64,000 nt of DNA. Origin: Ornithodoros turicata (taxonomy: Eukaryota > Arthropoda > Arachnida > Ixodida > Argasidae). The position numbers and the translations under genes were made by a program. The notes under the pieces are model-generated. The model was not told the origin of the DNA. It ran no database searches and was given only the letters and a program-made list of their open reading frames with translations. The stretch spans positions 42,716,143 to 42,780,142 of the forward strand of contig NC_088207.1 of the NCBI RefSeq assembly GCF_037126465.1, written 5' to 3'. Position 1 is the stretch's first letter, and each line of letters opens with the position of its first letter. Shown here in pieces: positions 1-12,997 of the stretch.

Positions 1-28
1 AGCATGATACAGACAATCTGTTTTACAG

Positions 29-675
29 AAATATGTGAAACATCCCCGCCTAGAAGAGCTGGACAAGCCGTCCCTTGTGGAGCTGTATCACAACACAATA
101 CTTCCACTCCCACAGCGAGAGTACAAGAAAAGCCGCCTTGGAGAGTGTCTCAGCAAAAAAGCAGCACTTTTTGAAACACGAAAAAGGAAATCAGAAGCTG
201 ATAGCAATACCATAGCAAAACAGTACTTACAAATTCCTTACTGCTTCTTAAGTACTCTTGATATGTGCTTGCTAGCTTGATATATGTCAGTGGATAGAAC
301 AAGTGAAATTAATCATTTTTGTCTACATTTGCAGAGCTGCTAAAAGAAGCAAGTCTTCAGATGCAATGCCACCATCGCGGTTAAAACCACCACCCACAAA
401 AGTTAATCCTGGCAAAACAAGAACTGTGCTGTGTCACAATTCTGGCTGTGAGTCAGACGACAAGGAGCCACTGCAGAACTCGCAAGAAACTGCAAAGGTA
501 CCTTTTGCACATGAGCGTGTAATTTTTGTCGATGCATGAAAATGTGCATTGCAACAGCACATGTTGCCTTTCTATTATGCATCTTTTGCCGCAGCCAAGA
601 AAATCTAAAAGTAGTGAATCAGAAAGCACAGTGTCTCCGAGTAAGAAAAAGCACAGACCTATCACATGGCCTTAG
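29..675 (+). CDS. ASHWIN: Ashwin (C2orf49-like), 3' part, three exons
   Basis: Exons 29-222, 335-497 and 595-675 join in phase at GT-AG sites and end at TAG (673-675), giving the last 145 residues; the start lies upstream of the window. Recognition rests on three blocks in the same order as vertebrate Ashwin: a leucine-rich segment ending LPLPQR (about residues 27-32 of this fragment), an RLKPPP motif in the second exon, and a basic C-terminus ending HRPITWP. Known of the family: Ashwin is a small, mostly disordered nuclear protein that co-purifies with the RTCB tRNA-splicing ligase complex (DDX1, FAM98, RTRAF). It has no known catalytic domain and is probably an accessory subunit. The introns are short (112 and 97 bp). 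Identity is fairly sure because the conserved tail is distinctive; the exact joins are inferred. Confidence 0.82.
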
Positions 676-905
676 TGGTTGATACTTGTGTGCGAAACCT
701 AAGGGCAAACTTTGTGAGCTCAGGTAATTTGCATACAATTTGCATTACATGAATGTAATCATAACAAGTATTTGATTTTCAGGAGTGAAGAAGGTATGAC
801 CTGTTAACTTCTCAGCTGTTACCAGAAGCAAGACTGGTTTGGTTGTGCAATCCACAAGTGATCTTGCTGTCTTGATTGACTGCAAATGCATGGTAGGGAA
901 CACAA

Positions 906-911
906 AATAAA
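906..911 (+). terminator. Candidate polyadenylation signal of Ashwin
   Basis: AATAAA lies 230 bp after the Ashwin stop codon on the same strand and is the first perfect hexamer downstream. Its use is inferred. Confidence 0.35.
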
Positions 912-1859
912 CCTTGCAATTTTTCATGCTGTGCCACATGCTCATGAGAAATAAGGTTGAGAGAAAAAAAGTTGTTTCTGTGTGTTGCTGTTAATGAGTC
1001 CACACAAGTGCAGCCAGCACCTCTTGATGATAGTAAGTCTGGCTTTTGAAATTATGTGTCAATTTTAAAATTTTAGTACAGTTAAATTTTTCTGACCCCC
1101 AAATAAGTAAATTGGTAGAGCTAAACGTGCCATGTAAATATATTAGTTTTTTTTAGTATCTAGTCATTTTTATTGCATGCTATAGGGTAGGGCATATTCC
1201 TGTAAAAACATCTCTGTAACAATTTCATGATGGAAAGTAACTGTACAGTAAAAGCAACAATTTCGTATCTGCCTTTTCCCTGCTTCTTCATCCTGACCGC
1301 CCAAGATCTAAGGTCATATCAAATACGGCGTCAGTAACAGTGTTTGGAAGTCCTCCTCAGGCCCTCTGCTGTGATTGGAAAATGTGATGCTGTCTTGACA
1401 AACAAATGTGGTTCGTGGGTGCCACTGTCATGCTTGAACAAAGCGAAAGTAGATGCTGTTTAACTGGTGTCCCGCATGTTCAGTTTGAACTGAGAATATG
1501 GTGATACAGCATCATGCCGTTTAGTTTTAACAGAAAAGGGCCGATTGGATATGCGAATGACTATCCAATGTACGCACGTGTAAAACAGATATGACAGGTA
1601 TGTTGCGGGGCTAATCATTTTCATCACATTACCATTATAACAGTAGCTAGACTTATTTCACCACGTTATCCCTAACGATAGCACAGATGATAAAGTTGGT
1701 ATGAAGATTTGTGTGTACTGCACGTGTACCATGAAAGAAGCTGTCTGATAAAACGACGATAAAACCGGAGACACGGAACAAAAAAGATGACGCGACACAG
1801 CTGTCTGATGTTCCGGCAACTACATGCAACTGACCGGTCTTCACTCGCTTGATGTGCCT
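912..1859. other. Intergenic, no gene recognised
   Basis: A+T-rich sequence with frequent stops in all frames. I see no conserved motif, tRNA or long open frame. It is probably 3' flank of Ashwin followed by decayed repeat. Confidence 0.5.
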
Positions 1860-2180
1860 TGAAGACTTGAGGCATTGTCATACGAAGTCCAAACTGTGAG
1901 AAGGCATTTTGTGCACTCAACACGGAACACCTCTCATCAAGACCCTGCATTAATTCATCGGATGCTACCCAATGCGGCTTTTACAGCTCAGTGGCATTAC
2001 TGCCTGAGACAAGTTGATTCTCCCAGCTGCTGTCACTGTGGTGCTCTAGAGCACATTCTTCTTCATTGCCCACACTACCATCCTTTCTGAACCACACTTT
2101 CAGGGTCTCTTAATCAGCAGGGCTCTCGCCTCCTCACTTTGTCAAAATTGCTTGGTTGCTGGCCAAATCCAACCCGTCAA
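1860..2180 (+). mobile_element. Non-LTR retrotransposon fragment (C-terminal end of ORF2)
   Basis: The translated block ALIHRM, then FTAQW, then CHCGAL and HILLHCPHY reproduces the C-terminal Cys/His region of the better-preserved element at 52538-54229. After the HCPHY motif the frame is broken by a stop and the sequence degrades. No RT or endonuclease part is present, so this is a dead fragment. The tail of the element (its 3' UTR with GTT repeats) is not seen here. Confidence 0.7.
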
Positions 2181-5100
2181 AGCGTCTATTCTTGCGTTTG
2201 GTGACCAAGAGCGAGGCAGGCTCCGCCTCCTGGATGCCGGCCAATAGTAGGACGCAGGGGGCAGGCACTTCCCAAGCCTCTGCTCTCGCCTAAAAAATGG
2301 TGCAGCGTTACTGCTTCACATGTCGCAAGGCTTCTGCCATGGCGCACCAATATAAAGAGAGAAGTTTCTTATGTTATGTTTAAAACAGTTGCCACTGTTC
2401 AAAATCGATGACTCAATGATTGTAATCAAATTCGATGATTGTAGGCTAACGAACTAGACGCCGCTGCAGAAACGGAACGACATGGATTCATTGGAATGAA
2501 ATAGGCACCACAAAACATACACTAAATTCTTCCCATAATAAATGATGAAATTGCCATACACTATTGATGACCAATGCTGGGCCCATTCCAAGACCACAAT
2601 ATCCAAACCAAACCAACCAAACTACCCAAATTTCTGTACCGCAGAAATTGAAATAAATTGAATAATTCAACTTCGCCCTAAGTATAACACAGTACCTTCT
2701 GCTGCTTGCCCTTGGGCTACTGTTCTAGCATGCATGATGGGCTTTGTTTTCCAGTTAATAAGCACCTACTGTGTTTAAAATGAGCATTTGTCATTGATTT
2801 TGGGATAATTTGCATGGCGACACAACACAACAGTTGTGCTATCGTTTGTTGTTTGTCCTCAAAACTTGGTGTATGGCCGCTCAAGCACACCTTCAATTAC
2901 TTGTTTTGTTACACACATAGTGCTACGGGGCAGATGCCATTCATCTGGTGCACCAACTGACGCATAAGCAAAGATAACCATCATGAATAGATGCGAATTA
3001 AAAAGGCCTTCCGTTTGCCACTGTGTCCTTTGTCCGTACAGCTGATTACGAGAATTCATGAGGGCTGTCACCCCTTCAATTGCTTCTGGTGAAGGAATGG
3101 CACAATCTTACCTGTTACATACCATGTTCACTCAGGAAAGTCTGATGTATGGATACATGCTTTATGTATCATATGCCTGCCTACCATTGCGTTACCGTGG
3201 GCAAAACTGCACTCCGGTGACATGGGAAGTTTGTTCCTGCTGCAGCAATCACATTATCCCGCAAATTGTTGCTTGTATTGCTGTGGTACCTATGGCTGGA
3301 TATTTTGTCACAAGTTTGATAAGCAAACTGATAGTTTAGTTCTGGGACCAGTGTTTTGTAATTTGGGTAGAAATCGACGATAATTGTGCCTTCGCGTGTT
3401 ATCAGGTGTTTTTGTTTCTCTTCTTGCCTGTTAAGTCCTTTCCTAGTCTTTTTTTTTTCCTTTGTGGGGGGGGTGTGTGACCTACTAGAGCTAATCTCCG
3501 AAGGCGGACAGTGCTGACACATGGGTGTATTGCTGGGAATATCAGTGGCCCAATCTTATATGTGTTACACGTGGCGACCTTTGTTCATCTTCAGTGGAAA
3601 CATCACTTGGGATTTCATAGTGACTGGAATTTTGGGAGAAATCGGGTTTAATCCGAATTGGTTGGAGGCCAGTTTGGGGGGAATACCCGGGCGGAATCGG
3701 ATTTAACCCGATAAAGTCACTCCCTAAGTATACTATAATACATAGTCATGTGCAGCAACAAGGCAGGACGCATTGAAATTCTGTTGAAGTGCACATGAAA
3801 AAACAGAAGCGACTGGAAGCCTCTCTGCAAATCTCTACTTGCTGTGCGCATCGCATTTCACGGATAAGGAGACAATGCAGCAGCAAGTGCACATTGACCT
3901 CTGGTTCAGTCTTGAGAGCGAAGCTGTTGCTGGAATATACAAAGTGCTGTGAGCAACTTCCGAAGAATCCTTCCTGCCTAAGTCGATCGAAGACGTTTGC
4001 GTGCTATTCCCGTTTCATTAGTGAACCCAAATTCTTTGAAGACAATCTCTGCCCAGGAAGCAGACTACCTGCCATACCGGGGAACCCTTGGCACACGAGA
4101 AACGCAAGAGTCATACCTCCTTGTGTGACAATGGTACCACTAGAGGAATCCGATGTGGAAATTCAGTTTGTTGATGTTTCTACATTTTCCAAATTGGACA
4201 CTGTTGTACGATGGCCACAACGAAAGGTCATCGAGACCTCTTTCTTAACTTACAAGTCCTCGATGTCCAGTCCACAACACACTTTGAGAGGTCTGTCAGC
4301 AACTAACAGTTCCTCGTATCTTTGGGTGTCTCGAGAGAGTGCGTTGTATGGTGGTCACTGTACTGCACAGTCCTCTGTTGCCCATGAATACTACGTGCTA
4401 TTGCCAGGAGCCAACAGAAGGTCTATGTTGAGAGCCTCAAATTATTTCACCACCGTTCTGAGGTTATGGGCCCATTGTTAACCACAGGGTTTCTTGACAG
4501 AACGGGCAGTTGCAGATGTTGCTGTAGTATAGGTATGGCTATAGATCCTCTCTCGTGGGAAAGAGTGTTAAGAGCAGCTTGTGGTCAGTCGCTCAGTGAA
4601 AACATGAGCCTAACGTACATTCACAAATCCTATTGCACACTTTTGTCACTGCTGGTGCTCCTCTTTCCACAGTACACTACTACTCCACTGGTGTCAATGG
4701 GTCTAAATGAGTATTTGACTGAGTGACGACGGCAGTCGGGATCTTCCTGGAACAGGGTCACTCCCAGGTCGAATAATGATGCATCAGCTGTCAGCAGCGG
4801 GATGCAGTGTCCCGTCAAATGGCTGTTGCAGTGCCTTGTGCAAGCCTATGGCATAATGATTTTGTCCTCTCAACCAGTCTGGCAAAAAATTTCGTTACGT
4901 AACTCAGTGCACTGAAAAACGAGTGTTGCTCAGCAACAGACACTGGCTCTTCCACCTTTTGGATCTCTGCCAGAATTCGTGTTGCTTAAAAAAAAAACAA
5001 ATCTTGTTCCTCCTGCACACGGGTACCAGTACCCTTCGTGTTTACGGCACAGCACCAAGACGTCTGTTGTGCTCTCTGTGCCTCGAACTAAGAGGTTGTC

Positions 5101-8100
5101 TACACGCCATATCCTGGTTTAAAGTATGTGTAGCGTCTCATGTTGTAAAATTCGAATGCAGCAGTAACACCAGACAGTAGGAAAACAAAACAAAAAGAAC
5201 ATAGTACCAACCCACTTGCATAACGAAGCTTATGAGAACACACCCTTCTGGCAAGAGCAGTGTTGCACATATTCAGCAGAAGATGAGTACCAGTAAACCA
5301 GAAGAAAGTAAGACTGTAACCCCCCCCGCCACTCCTTCCTGCTGTCCTTTCTGCATCTGTCAACCACTCATAGACACAGTTGCTTTGCAGCGCTAACACG
5401 AAGGAAAAAAAAAAAGAAGCCTGAAAGAATGAACATGGCCATATTGTAAGTATGTGGTCTTTTGCTTCTGGGCATCAAGCTTGCCAAGCTGCCTTGGAAA
5501 GTTTCAATATCACCATACAGACATTTGGTAAACATAGCATCCCCTAAACTGGCCCTAAAGTTTTCTTGCAATTGTTTTTACGTACATGCATTGAACAGCA
5601 TATAGCGTGTTGAACGTAATGCTCGTTTGAACTATGCTCACGGAGTTACCACAATCCTAATAGCTATGAACGTATTGCTGAAACAAACACATAAGCGTGG
5701 TATTGTTCACCTCATGTGCTGGCCTTTGTCAGAAGCCTAATTGCAAAATATATAAGATTACAACAACTTAGAAACACAGCATTTATTGTCTTACAAGCCC
5801 AACCAAAAAAGAAATACTTTATATTGCTGTAAGAACATAGTTGAAAATATATCACAAATGGCTCATTCAAAATAAATGCTAATGAAAGCATATGGAATAT
5901 GTTAAATATATATTTTCTCGCTTACTCAGTGTAAAATGAGTACTTGTCACTGTGCTGCATCAGGTAAAATAAACAGACGGTGGTATTTGGGACCCGTTGC
6001 ATCGTGCTGTCTACCGTGAATTTCCAAATTAATGTGCAAGTTGCTCAACACTGTTACGGGTGTGTACTGCACATTACAGCACGTTACCGCACATTACCAG
6101 GCACGCGGGATAAAGCAAGGGGGACGAGCATCTCACGAAACCACACACTTTTCAGCATGGCATTAAATTACGTACGGAATTACTGGCACTGAAGGTGAGG
6201 CTAGAAAACATTTCCCATTGCAGTCTCAAACATGGAGTGGGTTTTGGCAAGTGAATAAACATAGTTATATTCTTACATTCAAAACAGATGTCCTTCTATA
6301 CTAGTCTGACCTTGCAGCAGTGGCAGTTTATGTGGCAAGCCTTTATGGCACTATCCACTTAACGTAGCTCCAGTTTCCAGTACCCTGTGGGCCTGACAGA
6401 AGAATGCTTGAATCACTCTGGAGATAGGTGAAGTAATTTGATTGTAATGGTAGTGAAGTAACTGAAGCAAAAGTATACTAATATGTTTGTATCTGAACTT
6501 TATCTGGCAAAAGACCAAGGGCGGCACACTGAAAATGCACTGGGAATGGCATGCTAGGTTAGGTGCGGTGTCGTGAAATGAAAAGGGAGTTGCATCTCCC
6601 GCTCACTTAGGACCTGTGATGACATTCGTGCCCAGCATTATTTTTTCGGAACTGCTACTCTTTGCTGCACGTAGCTTTGGGATGTGAGCTTTCTAACAAG
6701 TGTGTTGTGCTTCGTATGGAGGGCGAGTCTAGTGCAGCATAATGCCGCAACTGTGTAGCCTACAGCAACAGATGCACCACATGCAACTTGAACCCATAGT
6801 ACGTATGCTGCTAAGCACCTGGCATCAAAGAGAGGGGGAAAAAAAAGCAGCGCATGAGCAACAGAACAAGTGACAAACTTTTCCACATTCATTATCACAC
6901 TGCACTGTCGCTTGGAATCTGTCCAGCCTTGCAAATATTATAACACAAAGGAAAATGCCAGCACGCTCCGACGATCGTATTGTGTAACTCTGCCTGGTCA
7001 AAAAAAAAAAAAAGCATGTGGTACGTCTCAACGTTTTCGTGACATCAACCCAAATGAGAAATGACTAGTTTTCAAATATAACATTGGCATGAAGACAACT
7101 GCGCCAGCAAGAGGACGTGCATTTAATCTAAATTTATACAAAAAAAGCCTGACAATTACTGTACTGTAAACTGATTGCTCAGGATTGCACTCCCAATGCC
7201 CGCAGTACAATCTGCATTTGATGCAATGCCAGCTGGTATCTCAAATAGAAACAGGTATCAAAATGCACTTGAATCTGACCTTCTCATTTGATTATTTGGC
7301 ATGCTGACATAGCAACATCTCCAGATTATCTAGTCATTATTAAATAAATAGAAAAGAAAATTGTGCACCACCCCGAAGGAAATATTTTGTACTGTTGCAC
7401 TTGAGTAAACAACATTGCAGACACCATAGTTCTCCAAACGAAAAGACCAACAGAAGTGCGTATATTTAGACCGGAAGGAAACACTCCATCTCTAGCAGAG
7501 AAGGCAGTATGACCCGGGATACGTGCGCTCTGGGGCATACCACCACCACCACTCCTGTTGGTGGCAAGTCCATTGGATCTTCGTCTGGAAAACTACCCGT
7601 CTCTTGTTTGCAAAATCAAAGGTACCAGCAAAAGTATGCAGTCGTTCACACAAACTCATAAGGACTATGACCAATCATTACATCACAGGGTAACAGCAAC
7701 TATGCTCAGACATAACAGTGGTAACACAGCATGTGGACAACAAAAAAAAAAGAAAAAAAAAAGTGTTATATCATCAACCGTGGCAAAAAGCATTATCATC
7801 AGTCGCTTACAATAAAACAAAAGTGGCATCACCCGTCACGTAACTTCCTACATGGACACAGTCTCACGAGTCTACACAGAGAATTTCAGCCACATTGCTA
7901 AATCTACACGACTGATGTATCAAAAACATTGAGCAATGATGGTAATATATTCATGCTTGAACTGACCCCCTTGGTTTGCAGCTAGCTGAGGCTGCCGTGC
8001 CACGTACACACATACTCGAGGGTGCACGGGATTTTAAGAAGTGTGCACATACAATGCGGCCAATATACGGAGGGCTTCCCAGACGCGGCACGACAGTGGT

Positions 8101-9780
8101 TAAGCGTATAAATTTATCTCTCAAAAAACCCTTGCACTTCCCCGTAACAGGTGCCTTTCCTCGCAAATGAGGAACGCATTTCTTCTTCTAACGTCCAAAG
8201 ATGGCGAGGGATATCTGTGGGGGCTGACCTATGCTGAAAGGGTCATCCAAAATAACACAGTTTCCTTCATTGTTCAAAGTTAACGTTAGTGCCAACAAAG
8301 CAAATATGATGTTGTGTTGCATACCTCGTAATGTGTCGTAGGATCTTTCCCATCTTTCAATCCCATGATCATGTGCCGACTTGTGAAGTTTGTTAATGTT
8401 AACGGAATGTTACCGAAAAATGAATCTGCATCACGCGTTACAAAATGACAGGTATATTGACACGTCTGCACATGGAATTACTCGTTTGGCAAACCCTGAA
8501 TGGTTAACAAAGAAAATGTGCAAAATTTTACACTTGGCATATACAGGTAAATATTGTACAAGCTTAACTAGTTAGTGCCTCTATGTATAGTTTCTGGTCT
8601 GTACCTTTCAAAGATCCTCGAATTAGTACGAGGTAAGGTGAGTAGTGATGGGAACAGAGCACCGGCAGGGATCAACCATTGCACACCACAATGGTATACT
8701 GCTTTTGCTTTACACGAACTTCATATTCCAAACGCCAAGAGCACAAGGTACACAGCATTTTTTATGAGCTGTGGATTTATGCTTCCGTCTCAACGTACTC
8801 CACAAACCAGACAGCTAAGAGGACGAGTACATGGCAGAATATGCATGATAGCACACCGTTATGCCTCTGTTCAACGCTTTGGTCGGCTCGTATTCCAAAT
8901 GAGACCCAAATTTAGGAATGACAAATTTTAGAAGAGGAACTGACAGTGAAATCCCAGCTCATATGCTCTTATGGAGAATGTCGCAGCCACATCGAATCAA
9001 CATGTGGCTTACAACAAAATATAACACTAACAAAAATTAAAAAACTATACTCGCAGTGATGCGCGCTTTACTACCCCAGATGTTTTGTTCGATGTAAGAC
9101 GGAACAAAAGTGTCTTTTCATATTTTAAATCTATGGCGTATGGGGCTGATGAGCTGCACTTTCAGATCCTCTGATGACACTGACATGCCTGGAAAGGAAG
9201 CCACGAATCTCTAGAGCTAAAACAGAAACAAATGCAACCTGAATGCATGTGCAGTATGCCTTCCCGTTGGTAGCGCCATCCGCAATCCTGTATCTCCCGC
9301 TTTAATTGCCGCGATGGGCCCATGTATGCACCCATCAGTTCTGAATATTGAAAGTACTCAGGTTTCATCTTATCAACAGCATTTCACTCTAATTGCCACA
9401 ATGTTTATCTGAACGCGTTTTCATGACTGCTACTTTCTCGCGGGACTCAGTCTGCAACAGAGACGCAAAGTGAGCTGCATGGCACAACGTGTGCAATTTC
9501 TTTGTCCAGGTAGATAAAAACTGCACCTAAAGCACCTGTGAAGTGCCTCGGAACATCTGGTTGAACAGGTCCTTTCTTGGAGACCACCTACGCAAAAATT
9601 CCTCAGTGGACACTAACTAGGACACAGTATGCAGGACTTATGTAACCAGTACAAAGAGGTTCCCTGCATTTGTCTTCTGCATTGGCTGCTCCACAGAGAC
9701 CTTTTTGGTGTCCTTGTGTCTCCAAAGTAGAGAGAGAGAGAGAGAAAAAAAAAAATTCACTCAACCCTGATTTAAGCTGC
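2181..9780. other. 7.6 kb with no recognised gene
   Basis: I read all frames and found no family I can name. The longest open stretch, ATG at 3795 to a stop at 4481 on the plus strand (228 codons), is rich in Cys, Ser and Arg and has the composition of chance or decayed sequence. In another frame the block around 3840-3950 contains a CASHF string faintly like a THAP zinc finger, which I do not trust. Around 3600-3715 is a G-rich repeat with related arms. Poly-A/T runs occur near 4985, 5405, 7000 and 7740, and a GA run near 9731. Decayed transposons or long UTR are possible. Confidence 0.4.
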
Positions 9781-11662
9781 CTAACTATTTAAGTATTCAC
9801 TATGGGTATTATTGTATTCACTATGTAATGTGTAGTATTCACATGAGAATTCACTGGTTTGCCCCCACAGAAAAAAAAAAAAAATTTTTACTCTATTGAG
9901 CAGCTCCTCTAGTTCTCTGTCACAAGGTTCCATTATTGTACGGCTCTCATCAAAGTTAACTTGAACACTGCTCCAGCCTCTTGAAGCGGGAACTATGCCA
10001 TCCTGGCAGCGCCAAAACCAAACCAAACCACCCTCCAAACCCCCTCCACGTTCAAGTTGAATCTGATGCGGGCTGTACAATCGCAGAAACATAACACAGC
10101 CGTCCAGCACTCCCCCTACATTATGAGAAGGTAACTCCAACAATGTGTGCCTTACAACCCATTAAATGGCAGGGGCTAAAATGTTTCCTGTGAATGCTCA
10201 TTGCTGTGGGTGGCTATCACATTTTCCGATTACATACAATGTTTGCATCGTGAACTAGTGTATCCCACCATGTAGCCCATCAAGGTTTTTTTTTTTTCTT
10301 CTCCTTACGCCAACACTGTCGTTTGAAACCAGCATCTGGAAACAAACATGTTACAGGTCCTGCTGCAGCTTACAACAGTCTCAGTAGTAATACTATATGT
10401 ATGTAATATACTATATATTCAGGCAGAAATACTGAAATCACTGGAAGTAACTGTTCCCACCTAAAAGGCTCGGCCTTCAAGATCGTCATGTTGGAATGTT
10501 TGGACAGTCGTGAATGTGACCCAATGGTGCAGCGCAATATCACGCAATGCTGTGTTCCGTATTTTTCTCTTATAAATGTAGGTATATTTATATATATATA
10601 TATACACATGAAAAGTCGGTGTATATGTTTTGGTGTACACGTGTCTCGTTATATGAAAGTGATTCTCCTAAGTACTACGTAGTAATATTAGCAAGAACCG
10701 TGTCACACTTGCTCTCATCGCGGCCTCTGATAGTTTTTTTTCTCCTCTGTTAGTCTGTGCTTTGAATCCCGGTCCGCGTCCAGAGCAAAAATGAAGCTTC
10801 TGGCTCGAGTACGAGGGCTGTACTCTCACCAACAAGTTGCAAGTTTTTTTTTTCTTTTCTTTTGCCTGCTTTTGATTTGCTGGTTAGGATGTGGAGAGCC
10901 CAAGCGAAGATTTGTTTTCTTGCCATGTGTATGCGACCCTTCAGCACATAGGTGTGCCTTTCTCTAAATGGGGCAACGTAGTTCTATTAATGTTCCTAAA
11001 AACTCAAAGGACTCGCTGCTATTGGTTATAGTGGCTAGCACCCTGCTCATTTTAGTTTCATCAATGAAGGTAAATGCTCTTTTCTCCGTGTGTACACATT
11101 ACATTTCAAGGCCTGCTTCTCTAATTTCTACAGTCATATAAATTTTCCTAAATACAGTGGTCCTAAGGATCTGATATACACTACTGTTATGCATATTTTT
11201 ATGTGAAGCACAGCCAAGGAGAGTTAAGAGGTCTAATGATAAGAAAGAAAGCAGGCTCCACAGAAACTATTTCAATACAGGCTAGAATGGGAATGCTGTT
11301 GCAAAATGCGTCTCCGTGTTTAAACATTATTTGAAGCCTTAATTCTGTGCCTGGCTGCGCCCACAACTTCACATTTTCAAATGTATGTTCCAATATAACC
11401 TCTTTACAAGCAGCATAGCCACCATTTGTTGGACACTGAACAAGGCAATGGAATGATGGGAAGTAATTCAACAGGGTTAAAGGGGCTACGAAACAGATAA
11501 CTCAGAACAGCCCGACAGGTGCTGTGTGGAAACCACTTTTACCAAAGTGTAAATATGCAGCGCAATCTGGCATTAAAAGTACAAGTAACCTGAGCATGTC
11601 TCTAACATGTTTCTATGTACACATTTGCCAATATCCGCATACACAAGCACTGTATCCCAAAG
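9781..11662. other. Intergenic; one unrecognised antisense open frame
   Basis: On the minus strand 9890-10143 is open for about 85 residues, with a protein-like composition rich in G, L and E. It is followed by a possible GT donor at its 3' side. I recognise no family and no flanking exon, so I do not call it a gene. The rest (10144-11662) is A+T-rich with a TA run at 10583-10605 and no coding signal. Confidence 0.3.
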
Positions 11663-11956
11663 TAGAGCACTGCACAGGCCACATTTTTAGGCTCGGGCCC
11701 GGCCCTGGCCCGGCTTTCCTTTGATTTACCCGCCCGGGCCGACGGCTGCATACCTGTAAAATTGCAGGCTGTAAAATTTGACTGTGGTTGACTAACAAAG
11801 GGGTAATACAGGCTCGAATCCGACCTAGGCCCGGCAATGTACGGCCCAGGGCCTGGCCTATGATCGTCAAACCCGAGCCAGTCCAGGCTCGCAAAAAAAA
11901 AGAAGGCTTTACCCGGCCCGGGCCCCCGGGTATGCACGAGCCCGTGCAGTGCTCTA
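11663..11956. mobile_element. hAT-like MITE with G+C-rich interior
   Basis: The ends are inverted copies of TAGAGCACTGCAC(A/G)GG. They are flanked by near-identical 9-bp repeats, atcccaaag (11654-11662) and atccccaag (11957-11965), as expected for an 8-9-bp target-site duplication. The interior is a run of GGCCCGG-type words and encodes nothing. TIR sequence and duplication length suggest a non-autonomous hAT element. Open frames across it are a by-product of base composition. Confidence 0.65.
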
Positions 11957-12997
11957 ATCCCCAAGCACTGAATTGAGCATAACTTTGGCTTTGCGTTTGA
12001 ACCATACGAGCAAGAGAACAGGAGATGGAATGGAAAAGTATAAAAATAAATGAGCAGCTACACTCTAAGAGAAATAACTTAACTTTTACAATAAAAACGG
12101 AAGATCTGGAGTTTCATAGCCCCTTTAAAAATAGAACTAACACATACATACAACTGTAAATTTGACAATAGGACATACAAAGTGTGATGACTCCAAAATG
12201 ACATGAACTACAGCAAAGCGCAGATCTTTAAAATTCAAACAATATAATATTCGGCAACAACAAAAATAAATTACCAGGGAAATAAATTATGTCTCTTTAC
12301 GGGGATTCACTGCCTATAAGTTCCACACTTTGTGCCCCTGACAAGGAATGAGAAGGAGGTTCCCTGACAGGCAAATGAGCTTGGCACTCTTTCGCACCTT
12401 TCAATTCGCACTGAGTTGGCCACGATAAGACAGCCTCGTTTTTTGGAGGGTTGGTTCCAACTGTGTACAAATGTGGGAGAAACTTGCACTGTACCGACCG
12501 TACGCTTCATTCGCAAATTCACCACTACATTCATTCTAATATATATGGTCCTTGGAAAATTTGTAGCCCTCAGGCATACACTATTGCTGCTGATTACAGG
12601 CAGCATGCATCTTGCTTGTCAGCATGTCAATACAAACAAGTCCCTTAGCAATACTAGAAACAATATTTGCTACGAGGACGATGCCAGAGCCTCATATGTC
12701 GAGCCAGCATTGCTGCAATTATTTTTGCGTCAACAATATTAGCGAAGTGAGCGGAAAAAGAAAAAAAAATTCTATAATCCACCACTGTACAACATAGCCC
12801 TGTCCAGTACCCACTGAATCCCGTTAGTGGCAGCTAAAATTTCACACCGTTGAGAAAGGATGCAACGCACAGGCTTCTCCCACATCCAGACGTCTTGGAT
12901 CCCCTTTCCTCCCCTAGGAGGCGCTGCTGTCCGTGATGCCCGCACGGCCTGCAGCTTGGGCAACCCTCGCTTTGCGATCTGCTCTGCCCACAGAGAG
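11957..12997. other. 3' flank of the WDCP-like gene, no gene recognised
   Basis: Sequence beyond the WDCP stop on its downstream side. The minus strand is open from the stop region to 12772 in another frame, but no motif is recognisable. No clear polyadenylation hexamer was found close to the stop. Confidence 0.4.

Noticed and set aside
3795..4481. 228-codon plus-strand open frame
   Set aside because: Composition is Cys/Ser/Arg-rich and typical of chance. No motif, splice partner or conserved block; a THAP-like string in another frame was too weak.
11602..12005. Overlapping minus-strand frames rich in Gly and Pro
   Set aside because: Explained by the G+C-rich interior of the hAT-like MITE at 11663-11956.
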